This document shows, piece after piece, positions 49,757 through 58,029 of a stretch of DNA of 64,000 nucleotides. The stretch is from Mesorhizobium norvegicum (GTDB lineage Bacteria > Pseudomonadota > Alphaproteobacteria > Rhizobiales > Rhizobiaceae). The DNA is taken from assembly GCF_004919685.1 (NCBI RefSeq), contig NZ_SMYZ01000025.1, forward strand, positions 1 to 64,000. The letters are read 5' to 3'. How positions within the stretch are numbered: position 1 is the stretch's first letter; each line of letters opens with the position of its first letter. The position numbers and the translations under genes are program-made. Below the pieces are notes generated by a model, which ran no database searches, was not told the origin of the DNA, and was given only the letters and a program-made list of their open reading frames with translations.

Positions 49757-51382
49757 ATGTCTGCAACCAAGACCTACGATTTCGTCATCGTCGGCGCCGG
49801 CTCGGCCGGTTGCGTTCTGGCCAACCGGCTGTCCGCCAACCCCGATCACAAGGTGCTGTTGCTGGAAGCGGGCGGTCGGGATTCCAATCCACTGTTCCGA
49901 CTGCCCATGCTGATGGGCAAGCTATTCCAGTCTGGCATCTACAACTGGCATTATCACACCGAGCCGGAACCCTTTCTCAACAACCGCTCGCTCTATTGGC
50001 CGCGCGGCAAGGCATTGGGCGGCTCGTCCACCATCAACGGCATGATCTATGTGCGCGGCAACCGCCACGACTACGACCGCTGGGCGCAAATGGGGCTGCC
50101 CGGTTGGTCCTACGAAGATGTGCTGCCGGCCTTCCGCAGGTCGGAAGGACACATTCAGCGCAAGGATGCCCCGCATGGCACCGGGGGTGAGCTGACCGTC
50201 TGCCGGGCGCGCGGCTGGAACCCGCTGCTCGACGTGTTCTCGGCAGCGGGCGCGGAAGCCGGCTATCCGATGAACGACGACTTCAACGGCGACGAACAGG
50301 AAGGCTTCGGCAAATTCGACTTCACCATCAAGGACGGCAAGCGCTGGTCGACCTCGTATGCGTTCCTGCGCCCGATCGCCGGACGCAAGAACCTGACCGT
50401 CCTGACCAAAGCGCTGACCCAGCGGATCGTCCTCGCCAACGGCAGAGCCGCCGGTGTCGAGTTCTCCCATAACGGTACGCTACGTACCGCTCATGCCGAA
50501 CGCGAAGTCGTGGTCAGCGCCGGCGCGGTGAACTCACCGCAAATCCTTTTGCTGTCGGGTATCGGGCCTGCCGACGAGCTCGCAGAGCATGGCATCAAGG
50601 CCATTCACAATCTGCCCGGCGTCGGCAAGAACCTGCAGGATCATGTCGATTGCGTGTTGTCCTACGAATGCACCCAACCAATCACGCTGTTCAGCGACCT
50701 GCGTGTCGACAGGCTGACCTGGTCGCTGGTCGAAGGCATGTTGTTCGGCCGCGGCATCACCACGACATTCCCCTATGAGGCAGGCGCGTTCATCAAATCG
50801 CGGTCGGATCTGGTTGCGCCCGACATCCAGCTGCATTTCATGCCAGCTCTGGAAAAGACCGCCAACCTGCACTTTCCCAATCCGTTCAAGCGCGCGGCTG
50901 TCGAAGCCAATCACGGCTTCACGCTGCGGGTAGGGCCTGTCAACCCGGATAGCCGGGGCGCCATCACGCTGGCATCCGCCGATCCCAAGATGCCGCCCAG
51001 AATCCAGGCCAATTATCTCGAAACCGAGTTTGATCGTCAGACCATGATCGCCGGCATTCGGCTGACGCGAGAGATCATCAACCAGCCCGCCTTCGACGCC
51101 TATCGCGGACGCGAGCTCGCGCCCGGTCCTCAGGTCGAGACCGACGCCGATCTTGTCGAATGGTTGAAGGCGACCGCCATGACAACATTCCATCCGGTCG
51201 GCACATGTAAGATGGGCAACGATGAGCGCGCCGTCGTCGACGCGCGTCTCAAGGTCCATGGCATCGACGGCCTGCGCGTCGCCGACGCTTCGATCATGCC
51301 GATCATTTCCAGCGGCAACACCAATGCGCCAGCGATCATGATCGGTGAAAAATGTGCCGAGTTCATCCTGAACGCTGCCTGA
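49757..51382 (+). CDS. GMC family oxidoreductase (choline dehydrogenase-like)
   Basis: The 541-residue FAD enzyme has the dinucleotide-binding motif DFVIVGAGSAGCVLANRLS at 8-26, GMC signature 1 WPRGKALGGSSTINGMIYVR near 85-104, signature 2 SAGAVNSPQILLLSGIGP near 254-271, and the active-site region TTFHPVGTCKMG with the catalytic His and a second His/Asn late in the chain (SSGNTNAPAIMIGEK). It would oxidise an alcohol function. It begins four bases after the UDG-like gene and precedes a NIPSNAP gene by 16 bp, so it is cotranscribed. The substrate is unknown; a nucleoside sugar or hydroxylated ureide would fit the context. Confidence 0.92.
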   Translation: MSATKTYDFVIVGAGSAGCVLANRLSANPDHKVLLLEAGGRDSNPLFRLPMLMGKLFQSGIYNWHYHTEPEPFLNNRSLYWPRGKALGGSSTINGMIYVRGNRHDYDRWAQMGLPGWSYEDVLPAFRRSEGHIQRKDAPHGTGGELTVCRARGWNPLLDVFSAAGAEAGYPMNDDFNGDEQEGFGKFDFTIKDGKRWSTSYAFLRPIAGRKNLTVLTKALTQRIVLANGRAAGVEFSHNGTLRTAHAEREVVVSAGAVNSPQILLLSGIGPADELAEHGIKAIHNLPGVGKNLQDHVDCVLSYECTQPITLFSDLRVDRLTWSLVEGMLFGRGITTTFPYEAGAFIKSRSDLVAPDIQLHFMPALEKTANLHFPNPFKRAAVEANHGFTLRVGPVNPDSRGAITLASADPKMPPRIQANYLETEFDRQTMIAGIRLTREIINQPAFDAYRGRELAPGPQVETDADLVEWLKATAMTTFHPVGTCKMGNDERAVVDARLKVHGIDGLRVADASIMPIISSGNTNAPAIMIGEKCAEFILNAA

Positions 51383-51398
51383 CAGGACAAGGAACGTC

Positions 51399-51719
51399 AT
51401 GATTGTCGAACACCGCACCTACACATTCCGGCCCGGCACGGTCGATTCCTGGATGCAGAAATACGAGGCCGAGGGCCTCCCTGTGCAAAAGAAGCACCTC
51501 AACCGTTTCCTCGGGCTCTACGTTTCCGAGATCGGGCATCTTCATACGACGGTTCTGATGTGGGGCTACGACAGCCTCGCCGATCGCGAGGCGCGTCGCG
51601 CCGCCATGTATGCAGACCCCGACTGGCAGAAATTCATCGGCGAAGTCTGGGCGCTGAACGCCATCCAGTCCCAGGACGTGATGATCATGAATCCGGCACC
51701 GTTTTCCCCCGGTGTCTGA
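51399..51719 (+). CDS. NIPSNAP family protein
   Basis: The 106-residue protein is a single NIPSNAP domain with a dimeric alpha-beta barrel fold: MIVEHRTYTFRPGTVDSW at the start, then FLGLYVSEIGHLHTTVLMWG and YDSLADREARRAAMYADPDW. Function is not established; small dimeric barrels of this type often bind or modify hydrophobic or reactive small molecules. It is in the middle of the operon between the oxidoreductase and the binding-protein gene. AAGGAACGTC precedes the ATG. Confidence 0.9.
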   Translation: MIVEHRTYTFRPGTVDSWMQKYEAEGLPVQKKHLNRFLGLYVSEIGHLHTTVLMWGYDSLADREARRAAMYADPDWQKFIGEVWALNAIQSQDVMIMNPAPFSPGV

Positions 51720-51841
51720 TGGCGAACACGAGCGTGACCGGGGACGGATGAGGCATCGGATGCCGCCTCAAGAAGGTGGCACCAGAACTTTCAAGGGAAC
51801 GGCGAGCCGGAAACGCGGACGCCAAAAAAGGGATGACTATC

Positions 51842-52909
51842 ATGACGAGCAATTTTGACGACCGTGCGATCCTCGCCGCGGGATTGAACCGCCGCAGCTT
51901 CATCAAGGCCGGCGCCAGCGCGGCAGCGCTTGCCGCCGTAAGCGGTGCGCTGTCCAAGGTGGCGTATGCGGCTGACGGATTCATCGCGCTGGTGCACACC
52001 CAGGCAGCGGGCGACCAGAGCGCGGTTGATTCCATGATCGCCAAGATCAACCAGCTGGCGCAGGAAAAGGGCCTTCAGGCGCGCGTCGTCTACGCCCAGG
52101 ACCCTGCGACCTACGAAACCATCTTCCGCACGCTGGCCGATGCCGGCGCATCGGTCATCGTCTCGACCTTCAACGAGGTTGGCGAGCCGTTCAAGGCGCT
52201 GGCGCCGTCCTATCCCAAAACCAAATGGATCCAGCTGTTCGGCGACGCTATCGAGCCGCCGCTGCCCAATGTTGTGACCGTATCCTATGACTATTATCTC
52301 GGGTGCTATCTATCGGGTGTGTTCGCCGCGCGCATGACCAAGAGCGGCAAGATCGGCTATATCGGCGGCATCTCCATTCCCCCGCTCAACGCCGATTTCA
52401 ATGCGCTGAAGGCCGGCGCTCTTTCGGTCAATCCGGACCTGACCGTGACTGCCGCCTTTGCCGGTTCGTTCCAGGACCCCGCCAAGGGCCAGGAAATCGC
52501 CACCCAGATGTTCAACGACGGCATCGACTACATCCAGACCGACTCGGCGGCCACCGATGGCGGCATCATTGCCGCCGCCAACGAGGGCGCGGGGCGCATG
52601 CTCTCCACCCTTGCGCGGGCGCAGTATCCACTCGGTCCGAAGTCGATCGTCGGCATCGTCAGCCTCGACTTCGGCCAGTCGCTCTACATCGAGGTCGGCA
52701 AGGCGCTTGGCGCGGAATGGGCTGGCGGCAAGCATGTCGCAACCGGTCTGGGCACCGGCGTGGTCGAATTCGAGCTGTCGCCGCTCTATGCCGAGCAGGG
52801 CCCGGCGGATCGGGTTGCCAAATCCAAGGAAATCTGGGCTGAGATCGAGAAGACCAAGGCCGGCATTCTCGACGGTTCCATCGTCGTGCCCTTCAACACC
52901 ACGCTTTGA
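51842..52909 (+). CDS. BMP family ABC transporter substrate-binding protein (Tat-exported)
   Basis: From ATG 51842 the precursor has 355 residues with a Tat signal LNRRSFIKAGASAAALAAVS and probable cleavage at AYA-AD near residue 43. The mature domain is of the PnrA/Med/BMP family that binds purine nucleosides and related bases: IALVHTQAAGDQSAVDSMIA, DAGASVIVSTFNEVGEPFKA, KIGYIGGISIPPLNADFNAL and DGIDYIQTDSAATDGGIIAA. Start 51833 is also possible. It is followed by the ATPase and two permeases of the same importer. Confidence 0.92.
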   Translation: MTSNFDDRAILAAGLNRRSFIKAGASAAALAAVSGALSKVAYAADGFIALVHTQAAGDQSAVDSMIAKINQLAQEKGLQARVVYAQDPATYETIFRTLADAGASVIVSTFNEVGEPFKALAPSYPKTKWIQLFGDAIEPPLPNVVTVSYDYYLGCYLSGVFAARMTKSGKIGYIGGISIPPLNADFNALKAGALSVNPDLTVTAAFAGSFQDPAKGQEIATQMFNDGIDYIQTDSAATDGGIIAAANEGAGRMLSTLARAQYPLGPKSIVGIVSLDFGQSLYIEVGKALGAEWAGGKHVATGLGTGVVEFELSPLYAEQGPADRVAKSKEIWAEIEKTKAGILDGSIVVPFNTTL

Positions 52910-52940
52910 GCCTGTTGGCTGACAGGGCGAACCTGGACCG

Positions 52941-54509
52941 ATGACCCCGATGGACAATCCCGCACTCGAATGCCGTGACGTTACCGTGGCCTATGGCAGC
53001 GTCATGGCCCTTTCGGGTGTGGGCATTGCATTCGAACGGGGCAAGATCCACGCCGTGGTCGGCCAGAACGGCGCCGGCAAAACCACGTTCGCTCGCGTCG
53101 CGGCCGGACTTGTCCGGCCGGCCGTGGGCGAACTCAGGATCAACGGCCAGCAGGTCAAGACAGGCAAGGTCAAGGATGCGCGCGCCGCCGGCGTCGAACT
53201 CGTGCATCAGAGCTTTGCCTTGCCGCCGTCCTTCACGGTGGCCGAAGCCATGGAGTTCGGGTCGGACAGAGGCGCCGCTATCTTCACCCGCTCGGCATTG
53301 CAGAAGCGCTGGGCGCCGCATCTCAAAAGCCTCGACGTCAATGTCGATCCGAAGCGCCGGGTGCGCGACCTGCCGGTCGAGACGCAGCAAGGCATCGAGA
53401 TCGCCCGCGCGTTGGTCGCCGACGCTAGGGTTCTGATCCTCGACGAGCCGACGGCGGTGCTTTCGCCTTCCGGAATCGAGATGCTGTTCGAGCGGGTGCG
53501 CAAGCTCAGGGATCGCGGCGTCACCGTGATCCTCATCCTGCACAAGATCCGCGAGGTGCTGGCGATTGCCGATACGGTCAGCGTGCTGCGCGGCGGCAGG
53601 CTTGTCGACGGGCCGGTGGCCTGCGCCGAGATCGGCGCCAAGCGTCTTGCCGAGATGATCGTCGGCCCGGCCGTCGCCAGGACCCTGGCGTCGGGTGATG
53701 CCGACGCGGCGACCGGCCGAGGCGCACCAGCCGCGCACACGGCGAACCACCACACTCCGGCCGATGCTGGGCTGGTCCTCGACATGCGCGGCGTCTCCAC
53801 GCTGAGCGACGCCGAAGGGCCTGCCCTGCGCGATCTTTCGCTCACAATCAAGGCCGGCGAGATCGTCGGCATTGCAGGGGTCGAGGGCAACGGCCAGCGA
53901 ACGCTGGTGCGCGCCATCGCTGATCTTGTCGACGCGACACACGGCACGCTCGCCGTGGGCGGGGTCGATGTCACGGCCGCACCGCTGGCGCGCCGCCGCG
54001 CCGCCGGCCTGCGCGTCATTCCATTCGAGCGCAACACTGAGGGCTTGAGCCTCTCGAGCAGCCTGTGGGAAAACTGGTCGGCGCGCGAATTGCTGCAATC
54101 GCGCTTGCTGAGCGCCATCAATCCGGCGCGGCTGAAAAAGCGCTGTGACGAGGCGCTTCAAGCATGGGGCGTGCACTATGCGACCACCGGCCAGCAAGCG
54201 GGTTCACTGTCGGGCGGCAACGCTCAGAAGGTGATCCTGGCGCGCGAGGTCGATGCCGACGCCAAGCTGATCATCGCCGCGCAGCCGACGAGAGGTCTCG
54301 ACATCGGCGCGACAGCCTTTGTCTGGCAATCGCTGCGAGAGGCACGCGACCGCGGCTGCGGCGTGCTCTTGATCTCCTCGGACCTCGACGAGCTCTTCGA
54401 CATCAGCGACCGGGTCGTCGTCATGCTGTCGGGAGAGGTTGCCGGCACATTTTCGGCGCCCTACCGGATCGGCGCCGTCGGCGCGGCCATGACAGGGGTT
54501 TCCCAATGA
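52941..54509 (+). CDS. Nucleoside-type ABC transporter ATP-binding protein (double ABC)
   Basis: The 522-residue protein has two ABC domains. Domain 1 (about 7-250) has Walker A GQNGAGKTT, a degenerate signature LPVETQQGIEIARAL and Walker B VLILDEPTAVLSP. Domain 2 (about 285-515) has the altered Walker A GVEGNGQRT, signature LSGGNAQKVILARE and Walker B-like LIIAAQPTRGLD, as in RbsA/NupO-type importers where one site is catalytically weak. A histidine-rich linker (AAHTANHHTPAD) joins the domains. Its stop overlaps the ATG of the first permease. Confidence 0.93.
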   Translation: MTPMDNPALECRDVTVAYGSVMALSGVGIAFERGKIHAVVGQNGAGKTTFARVAAGLVRPAVGELRINGQQVKTGKVKDARAAGVELVHQSFALPPSFTVAEAMEFGSDRGAAIFTRSALQKRWAPHLKSLDVNVDPKRRVRDLPVETQQGIEIARALVADARVLILDEPTAVLSPSGIEMLFERVRKLRDRGVTVILILHKIREVLAIADTVSVLRGGRLVDGPVACAEIGAKRLAEMIVGPAVARTLASGDADAATGRGAPAAHTANHHTPADAGLVLDMRGVSTLSDAEGPALRDLSLTIKAGEIVGIAGVEGNGQRTLVRAIADLVDATHGTLAVGGVDVTAAPLARRRAAGLRVIPFERNTEGLSLSSSLWENWSARELLQSRLLSAINPARLKKRCDEALQAWGVHYATTGQQAGSLSGGNAQKVILAREVDADAKLIIAAQPTRGLDIGATAFVWQSLREARDRGCGVLLISSDLDELFDISDRVVVMLSGEVAGTFSAPYRIGAVGAAMTGVSQ

Positions 54510-55543
54510 CGGGCAAATTCGTTTCGGTCTTGCGTGGGCTGATCTTCATCGTTATCGCCCTGGCGCTGTGCGGCGTCATTTTCCAGTTCGCCGGCTATTC
54601 GGCGCTCGGCATGTTCCACAGTGTCGCCGAAGGCGCGTTCTTCCGCCCGGGCGCATGGCAGCAGAGCCTGCGTTGGGCGCTGCCGCTGTTCATCACCGCC
54701 GCCGGTGTCGGCATTTCCTTCCGCGCCGGCTATTTCAACATCGGCGCGCAGGGCCAGTTCTACCTCGGCGCCATCTGTGCCGCCTTCATGGCCGAGTGGC
54801 TCAACGGCGCGCCCGCCTTCGTCGTCATTCCGGCCTGCTTTGCAGCCGGCATGACAGGTGGGGCGCTCTGGGCCCTGTGGCCGGGACTGCTGCGCCTGCA
54901 GTCCGGCACCGACGAAGTGATCACCACTCTGATGGGCAATTTCCTCGCTGGGCTGTTGCTGGTCTATGTCACCGCCGGCCCGCTCAAGGACCCGTCGGGT
55001 TCGGGTCAGCAGGCCTCCAGCCGGCCGCTCGCGGCTGCCTATCGCATTTCGGATTCGCTAGGCCTGTCGCCGACCATTATCGTGATCGCCGCACTGGTCG
55101 CGCTGGCGATGTGGCTGCTGGTCAATCGCACCGCCTTCGGCGTTCTGGCCAGCCTTGCCGGGCGCAACCCGACCATGGTGCAGTGGCAGGGCGCAACGGT
55201 CTGGCGTTTGGGGCTTTCGAGCTTTCTGATCTCCGGTGCCCTGGCGGGCCTCGCCGGCACCATCGAGTTCATGGGCCCCAACGGCCGTCTGGCCGGCGGG
55301 TTCCTGCCGACCCATGGCTTCACCGCTATCCTGATCGCGCTGGTGGCCAATCTGTCGGTGGTGGGCACGGCCTTCGTCTCGGTGTTCTTCGGCGGGCTTG
55401 CCTCGGCCGCGCTTTATCTGCCGATCATGGCAGGGCTGCCCTCGGCGGCCATCGAAATCATCAACGCCGCGATTGCGCTTTTTATTACTGCCAAATCCGG
55501 CTTCGTCGACCGCCTCCTGGCGTTCGGGAGGAGATCGGCATGA
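54506..55543 (+). CDS. Nucleoside-type ABC transporter permease 1
   Basis: The 345-residue membrane protein belongs to the branched-chain/BMP-associated permease family: ITAAGVGISFRAGYFNIGAQ GQFYLG-type motif near 65-90, SGTDEVITTLMGNFLAGLLL, and NPTMVQWQGATVWRLGLSSF as the ATPase-coupling loop. About ten hydrophobic segments are present. It overlaps the ATPase gene by four bases and the second permease gene by four bases. Confidence 0.92.
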   Translation: MTGKFVSVLRGLIFIVIALALCGVIFQFAGYSALGMFHSVAEGAFFRPGAWQQSLRWALPLFITAAGVGISFRAGYFNIGAQGQFYLGAICAAFMAEWLNGAPAFVVIPACFAAGMTGGALWALWPGLLRLQSGTDEVITTLMGNFLAGLLLVYVTAGPLKDPSGSGQQASSRPLAAAYRISDSLGLSPTIIVIAALVALAMWLLVNRTAFGVLASLAGRNPTMVQWQGATVWRLGLSSFLISGALAGLAGTIEFMGPNGRLAGGFLPTHGFTAILIALVANLSVVGTAFVSVFFGGLASAALYLPIMAGLPSAAIEIINAAIALFITAKSGFVDRLLAFGRRSA

Positions 55544-56433
55544 ACGACATCATAGTCGCCATCCTGCGTTCCGGCACGCCGCTCATCTATGTCACCATGG
55601 CGGGCGTCGTGGCCCAGCGCGCCGGCATATGGAATCTCGGCCTCGAGGGACTGATGATCATCGGCGCATGCGCGGCGATTGTCGGCATCGTGCTGACCGG
55701 CTCGTTCGCGTTGGCGATGCTGATTGCCATCATCCTGTGCGTGCTGGCCTCGGTGCTGCTGTGGTTCGTCATTGAAAAGCTCAAGGCCAATCCGATCATC
55801 GCAGGCCTTGGATTGACCGGCCTCGGCCTCGGCGGCACGTCGCTTGCCGTCCAGGCCATCTTCGGCAGCCAGGCCGCCGTCACGGCCCCCTTCGGAGTGC
55901 CCAAGCTTGGCCCGGCTTTTGGACCTTTCGGGGTGCTGTCGATCTTCGTGCTGGCGATGCCCTTCGCGGTTTTCGCCATGTGGGTTCTGTTGCGGCGCAC
56001 GCGCTTCGGTTTGCGGCTGGCGGCTTCGGGCGAGCACCCCTTTGCAGCCCGCAGCGTCGGCGCCAATCCCTCGCGCATGCGACTTGCAGCGTTGATCATT
56101 GGCGGGGTGCTTTGCGCCATTGGTGGCGCCGAACTGGCGGCTGGCAGTTTGCAGATCTACGCCCAGAACATGACGGCGGGACGCGGCTTCATGGCTTTCG
56201 CTGCGGTTATTTTCGGGGCAGCGCATCCGATCGGTTCCGCATTTGCCGCGCTGTTCTTCTCCGTGGTCGGCGCCCTCGGCATTCGCGCCCAGTTGCTGTT
56301 CGGCGATGCCGTTCCGCATGACCTGCTTTTGGCCCTGCCTTACATCGCGACGGTGTTCGGCGTCTGGCTCAGCGGCAAGCTGCGCGGCGGGCGCAAGGCC
56401 GCGACGGGCTTCGCTGAACTGCGCGATTACTAG
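55540..56433 (+). CDS. Nucleoside-type ABC transporter permease 2
   Basis: The 297-residue permease starts MNDIIVAILRSGTPLIYVTM and has the family pattern AGIWNLGLEGLMIIGACAA, GLGLTGLGLGGTSLAV, and the coupling loop RLAASGEHPFAARSVGANPS. With permease 1 it forms the channel. ATG overlaps the preceding stop; GGAGGAG lies upstream. The amidohydrolase gene follows after nine bases. Confidence 0.93.
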   Translation: MNDIIVAILRSGTPLIYVTMAGVVAQRAGIWNLGLEGLMIIGACAAIVGIVLTGSFALAMLIAIILCVLASVLLWFVIEKLKANPIIAGLGLTGLGLGGTSLAVQAIFGSQAAVTAPFGVPKLGPAFGPFGVLSIFVLAMPFAVFAMWVLLRRTRFGLRLAASGEHPFAARSVGANPSRMRLAALIIGGVLCAIGGAELAAGSLQIYAQNMTAGRGFMAFAAVIFGAAHPIGSAFAALFFSVVGALGIRAQLLFGDAVPHDLLLALPYIATVFGVWLSGKLRGGRKAATGFAELRDY

Positions 56434-56442
56434 GACACGCAT

Positions 56443-57972
56443 ATGCAAACGCTGATCCGCAACGCTACGCTTCTGACCATGGACGGACCTGAAGGGACCG
56501 TCCCATCTGCCGGAGATATCCTCATCGACGGCGCGATCATTGCCGCCATCGGCAAGAACCTGGTTGCTGCGCCAGACGCACGGATCATCGAGGGGCAGGG
56601 CAAGCTGGTGATGCCGGGGCTCGTCAACGGCCACACCCATTCCGGCGAGACCTTCCTGCGCGGCCGCTACCAGAACATGCCGCTCGAAGTCTGGCTGCTC
56701 TATGCCTATCCGCTGCTGATGGGCCCGGCGATTGCGCCGCGTCTGCTCTACCTGCGCACGATGCTACTGGCCATGGAGTCGCTGCGCAACGGCGTGACGA
56801 CCCTGTGCGACGATTTCTTCGATCCGCCGGCGCATGATCTCGAGCGTCTCGGCACCGTGTTCAGGGCCTACAGGGACGCCGGCATTCGCGCCAATGTGTC
56901 GAGCGCGGTGATGAACGTGCACGCGCTCGATGCGCTGCCCTATGCGCGCGAAGTCCTGCCGCAGGCGTTACAGGACAAGCTCGATTTCGGGCCGCCTATC
57001 AGCGCCCAAACCTATGTCGACTATTGTCGCTCGGCCTTTTCGTCGCTGCATGGCATGGCCGGCCGTCTCAACTTCATGATCGCGCCGTCTGCGCCGCAAC
57101 GCTGCACGTCCGACCTGCTGGTCGCCTGTCACGATCTGGCGCTGAAAATGCGGGTGCCGCTGCACACCCATGTGCTTGAAACCAAGACCCAGGCGATCAC
57201 CGGGCACCTGATGTTCGGCAAGACCCTTGTCGCTTACATGCACGAACTCGGCGTGCTCGGCCGCAACACCACCATTGCCCATTCGGTCTGGGTTACCGAC
57301 GAAGACATGGGACTGATGGGTGAGGCAGGATGCTCGATCGCCCACAATGCCGTTTCCAATCAGAAGCTCGGCGCCGGCATCGCGCCGATCCGCCGCCTGA
57401 TGGATGCCGGCGTCACGGTGGCGCTCGGCACAGACGGCGTGTCGTCCAATGATACCGCCCGCATCTTCGACGTGATGCGGGTTGCCGGTCTCATCCACAG
57501 TGCCTCGGGGCCTGACTATGCAACATGGATTCCAGCCGCCGACATTCTTCGCATGGCGACAATCAATGGCGCGCGCAGTGCCATGCTGGAGGACGTTACC
57601 GGCTCGCTCGCCGTAGGCAAGGCGGCGGACCTGATCGTGCTCGATCTCGACACCTATGCGTTTATGCCGCTCAACGACATCGACAAGCATCTGGTGTTTT
57701 CGGAGAACGGATCGTCGATCGAGATGGTCATGGTGGCCGGCGAAATCGTCATGCGCAACGGCTGCCTGACCACCGTCGACGAGACCGCGATCTTCGCCGA
57801 AATCCGCGAGACGGTGCCCGCTTTTTTAGCCGAGCACGCCGAGCTCGAACGGCTCAACAGTGTGTTCGATCCCTACTTTGCCGAAATCCACCGCCGCGCG
57901 TCGCAGGAGAATCTGGGGTTCAACCGCTATGCCGGCGACGCGCCGGCCTGGAGCATCTCGAACTGGCGCTAA
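56443..57972 (+). CDS. Amidohydrolase family protein (ATZ/TRZ, guanine/aminopurine deaminase-like)
   Basis: The 509-residue metal-dependent hydrolase has the TIM-barrel metal ligands His64 and His66 (GLVNGHTHSGETF), His243 with nearby Glu246 (LHTHVLETK), His280 (TTIAHSVWV) and Asp331 (ALGTDGVSSND). This set is that of cytosine/guanine deaminases, 5'-deoxyadenosine deaminases and chlorotriazine hydrolases (AtzA/TrzN). Adjacent BMP-type transport genes suggest a purine-like or ureide precursor. It is the last gene of the rightward operon and converges on atzF with 57 bp between. The exact substrate cannot be read from sequence. Confidence 0.9.
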   Translation: MQTLIRNATLLTMDGPEGTVPSAGDILIDGAIIAAIGKNLVAAPDARIIEGQGKLVMPGLVNGHTHSGETFLRGRYQNMPLEVWLLYAYPLLMGPAIAPRLLYLRTMLLAMESLRNGVTTLCDDFFDPPAHDLERLGTVFRAYRDAGIRANVSSAVMNVHALDALPYAREVLPQALQDKLDFGPPISAQTYVDYCRSAFSSLHGMAGRLNFMIAPSAPQRCTSDLLVACHDLALKMRVPLHTHVLETKTQAITGHLMFGKTLVAYMHELGVLGRNTTIAHSVWVTDEDMGLMGEAGCSIAHNAVSNQKLGAGIAPIRRLMDAGVTVALGTDGVSSNDTARIFDVMRVAGLIHSASGPDYATWIPAADILRMATINGARSAMLEDVTGSLAVGKAADLIVLDLDTYAFMPLNDIDKHLVFSENGSSIEMVMVAGEIVMRNGCLTTVDETAIFAEIRETVPAFLAEHAELERLNSVFDPYFAEIHRRASQENLGFNRYAGDAPAWSISNWR

Positions 57973-58029
57973 CAGCTGGGGTGTGGGCGACGGGGCAGTG
58001 GGCCTTTCGGTGCTGATCGCTTTGGTCTG

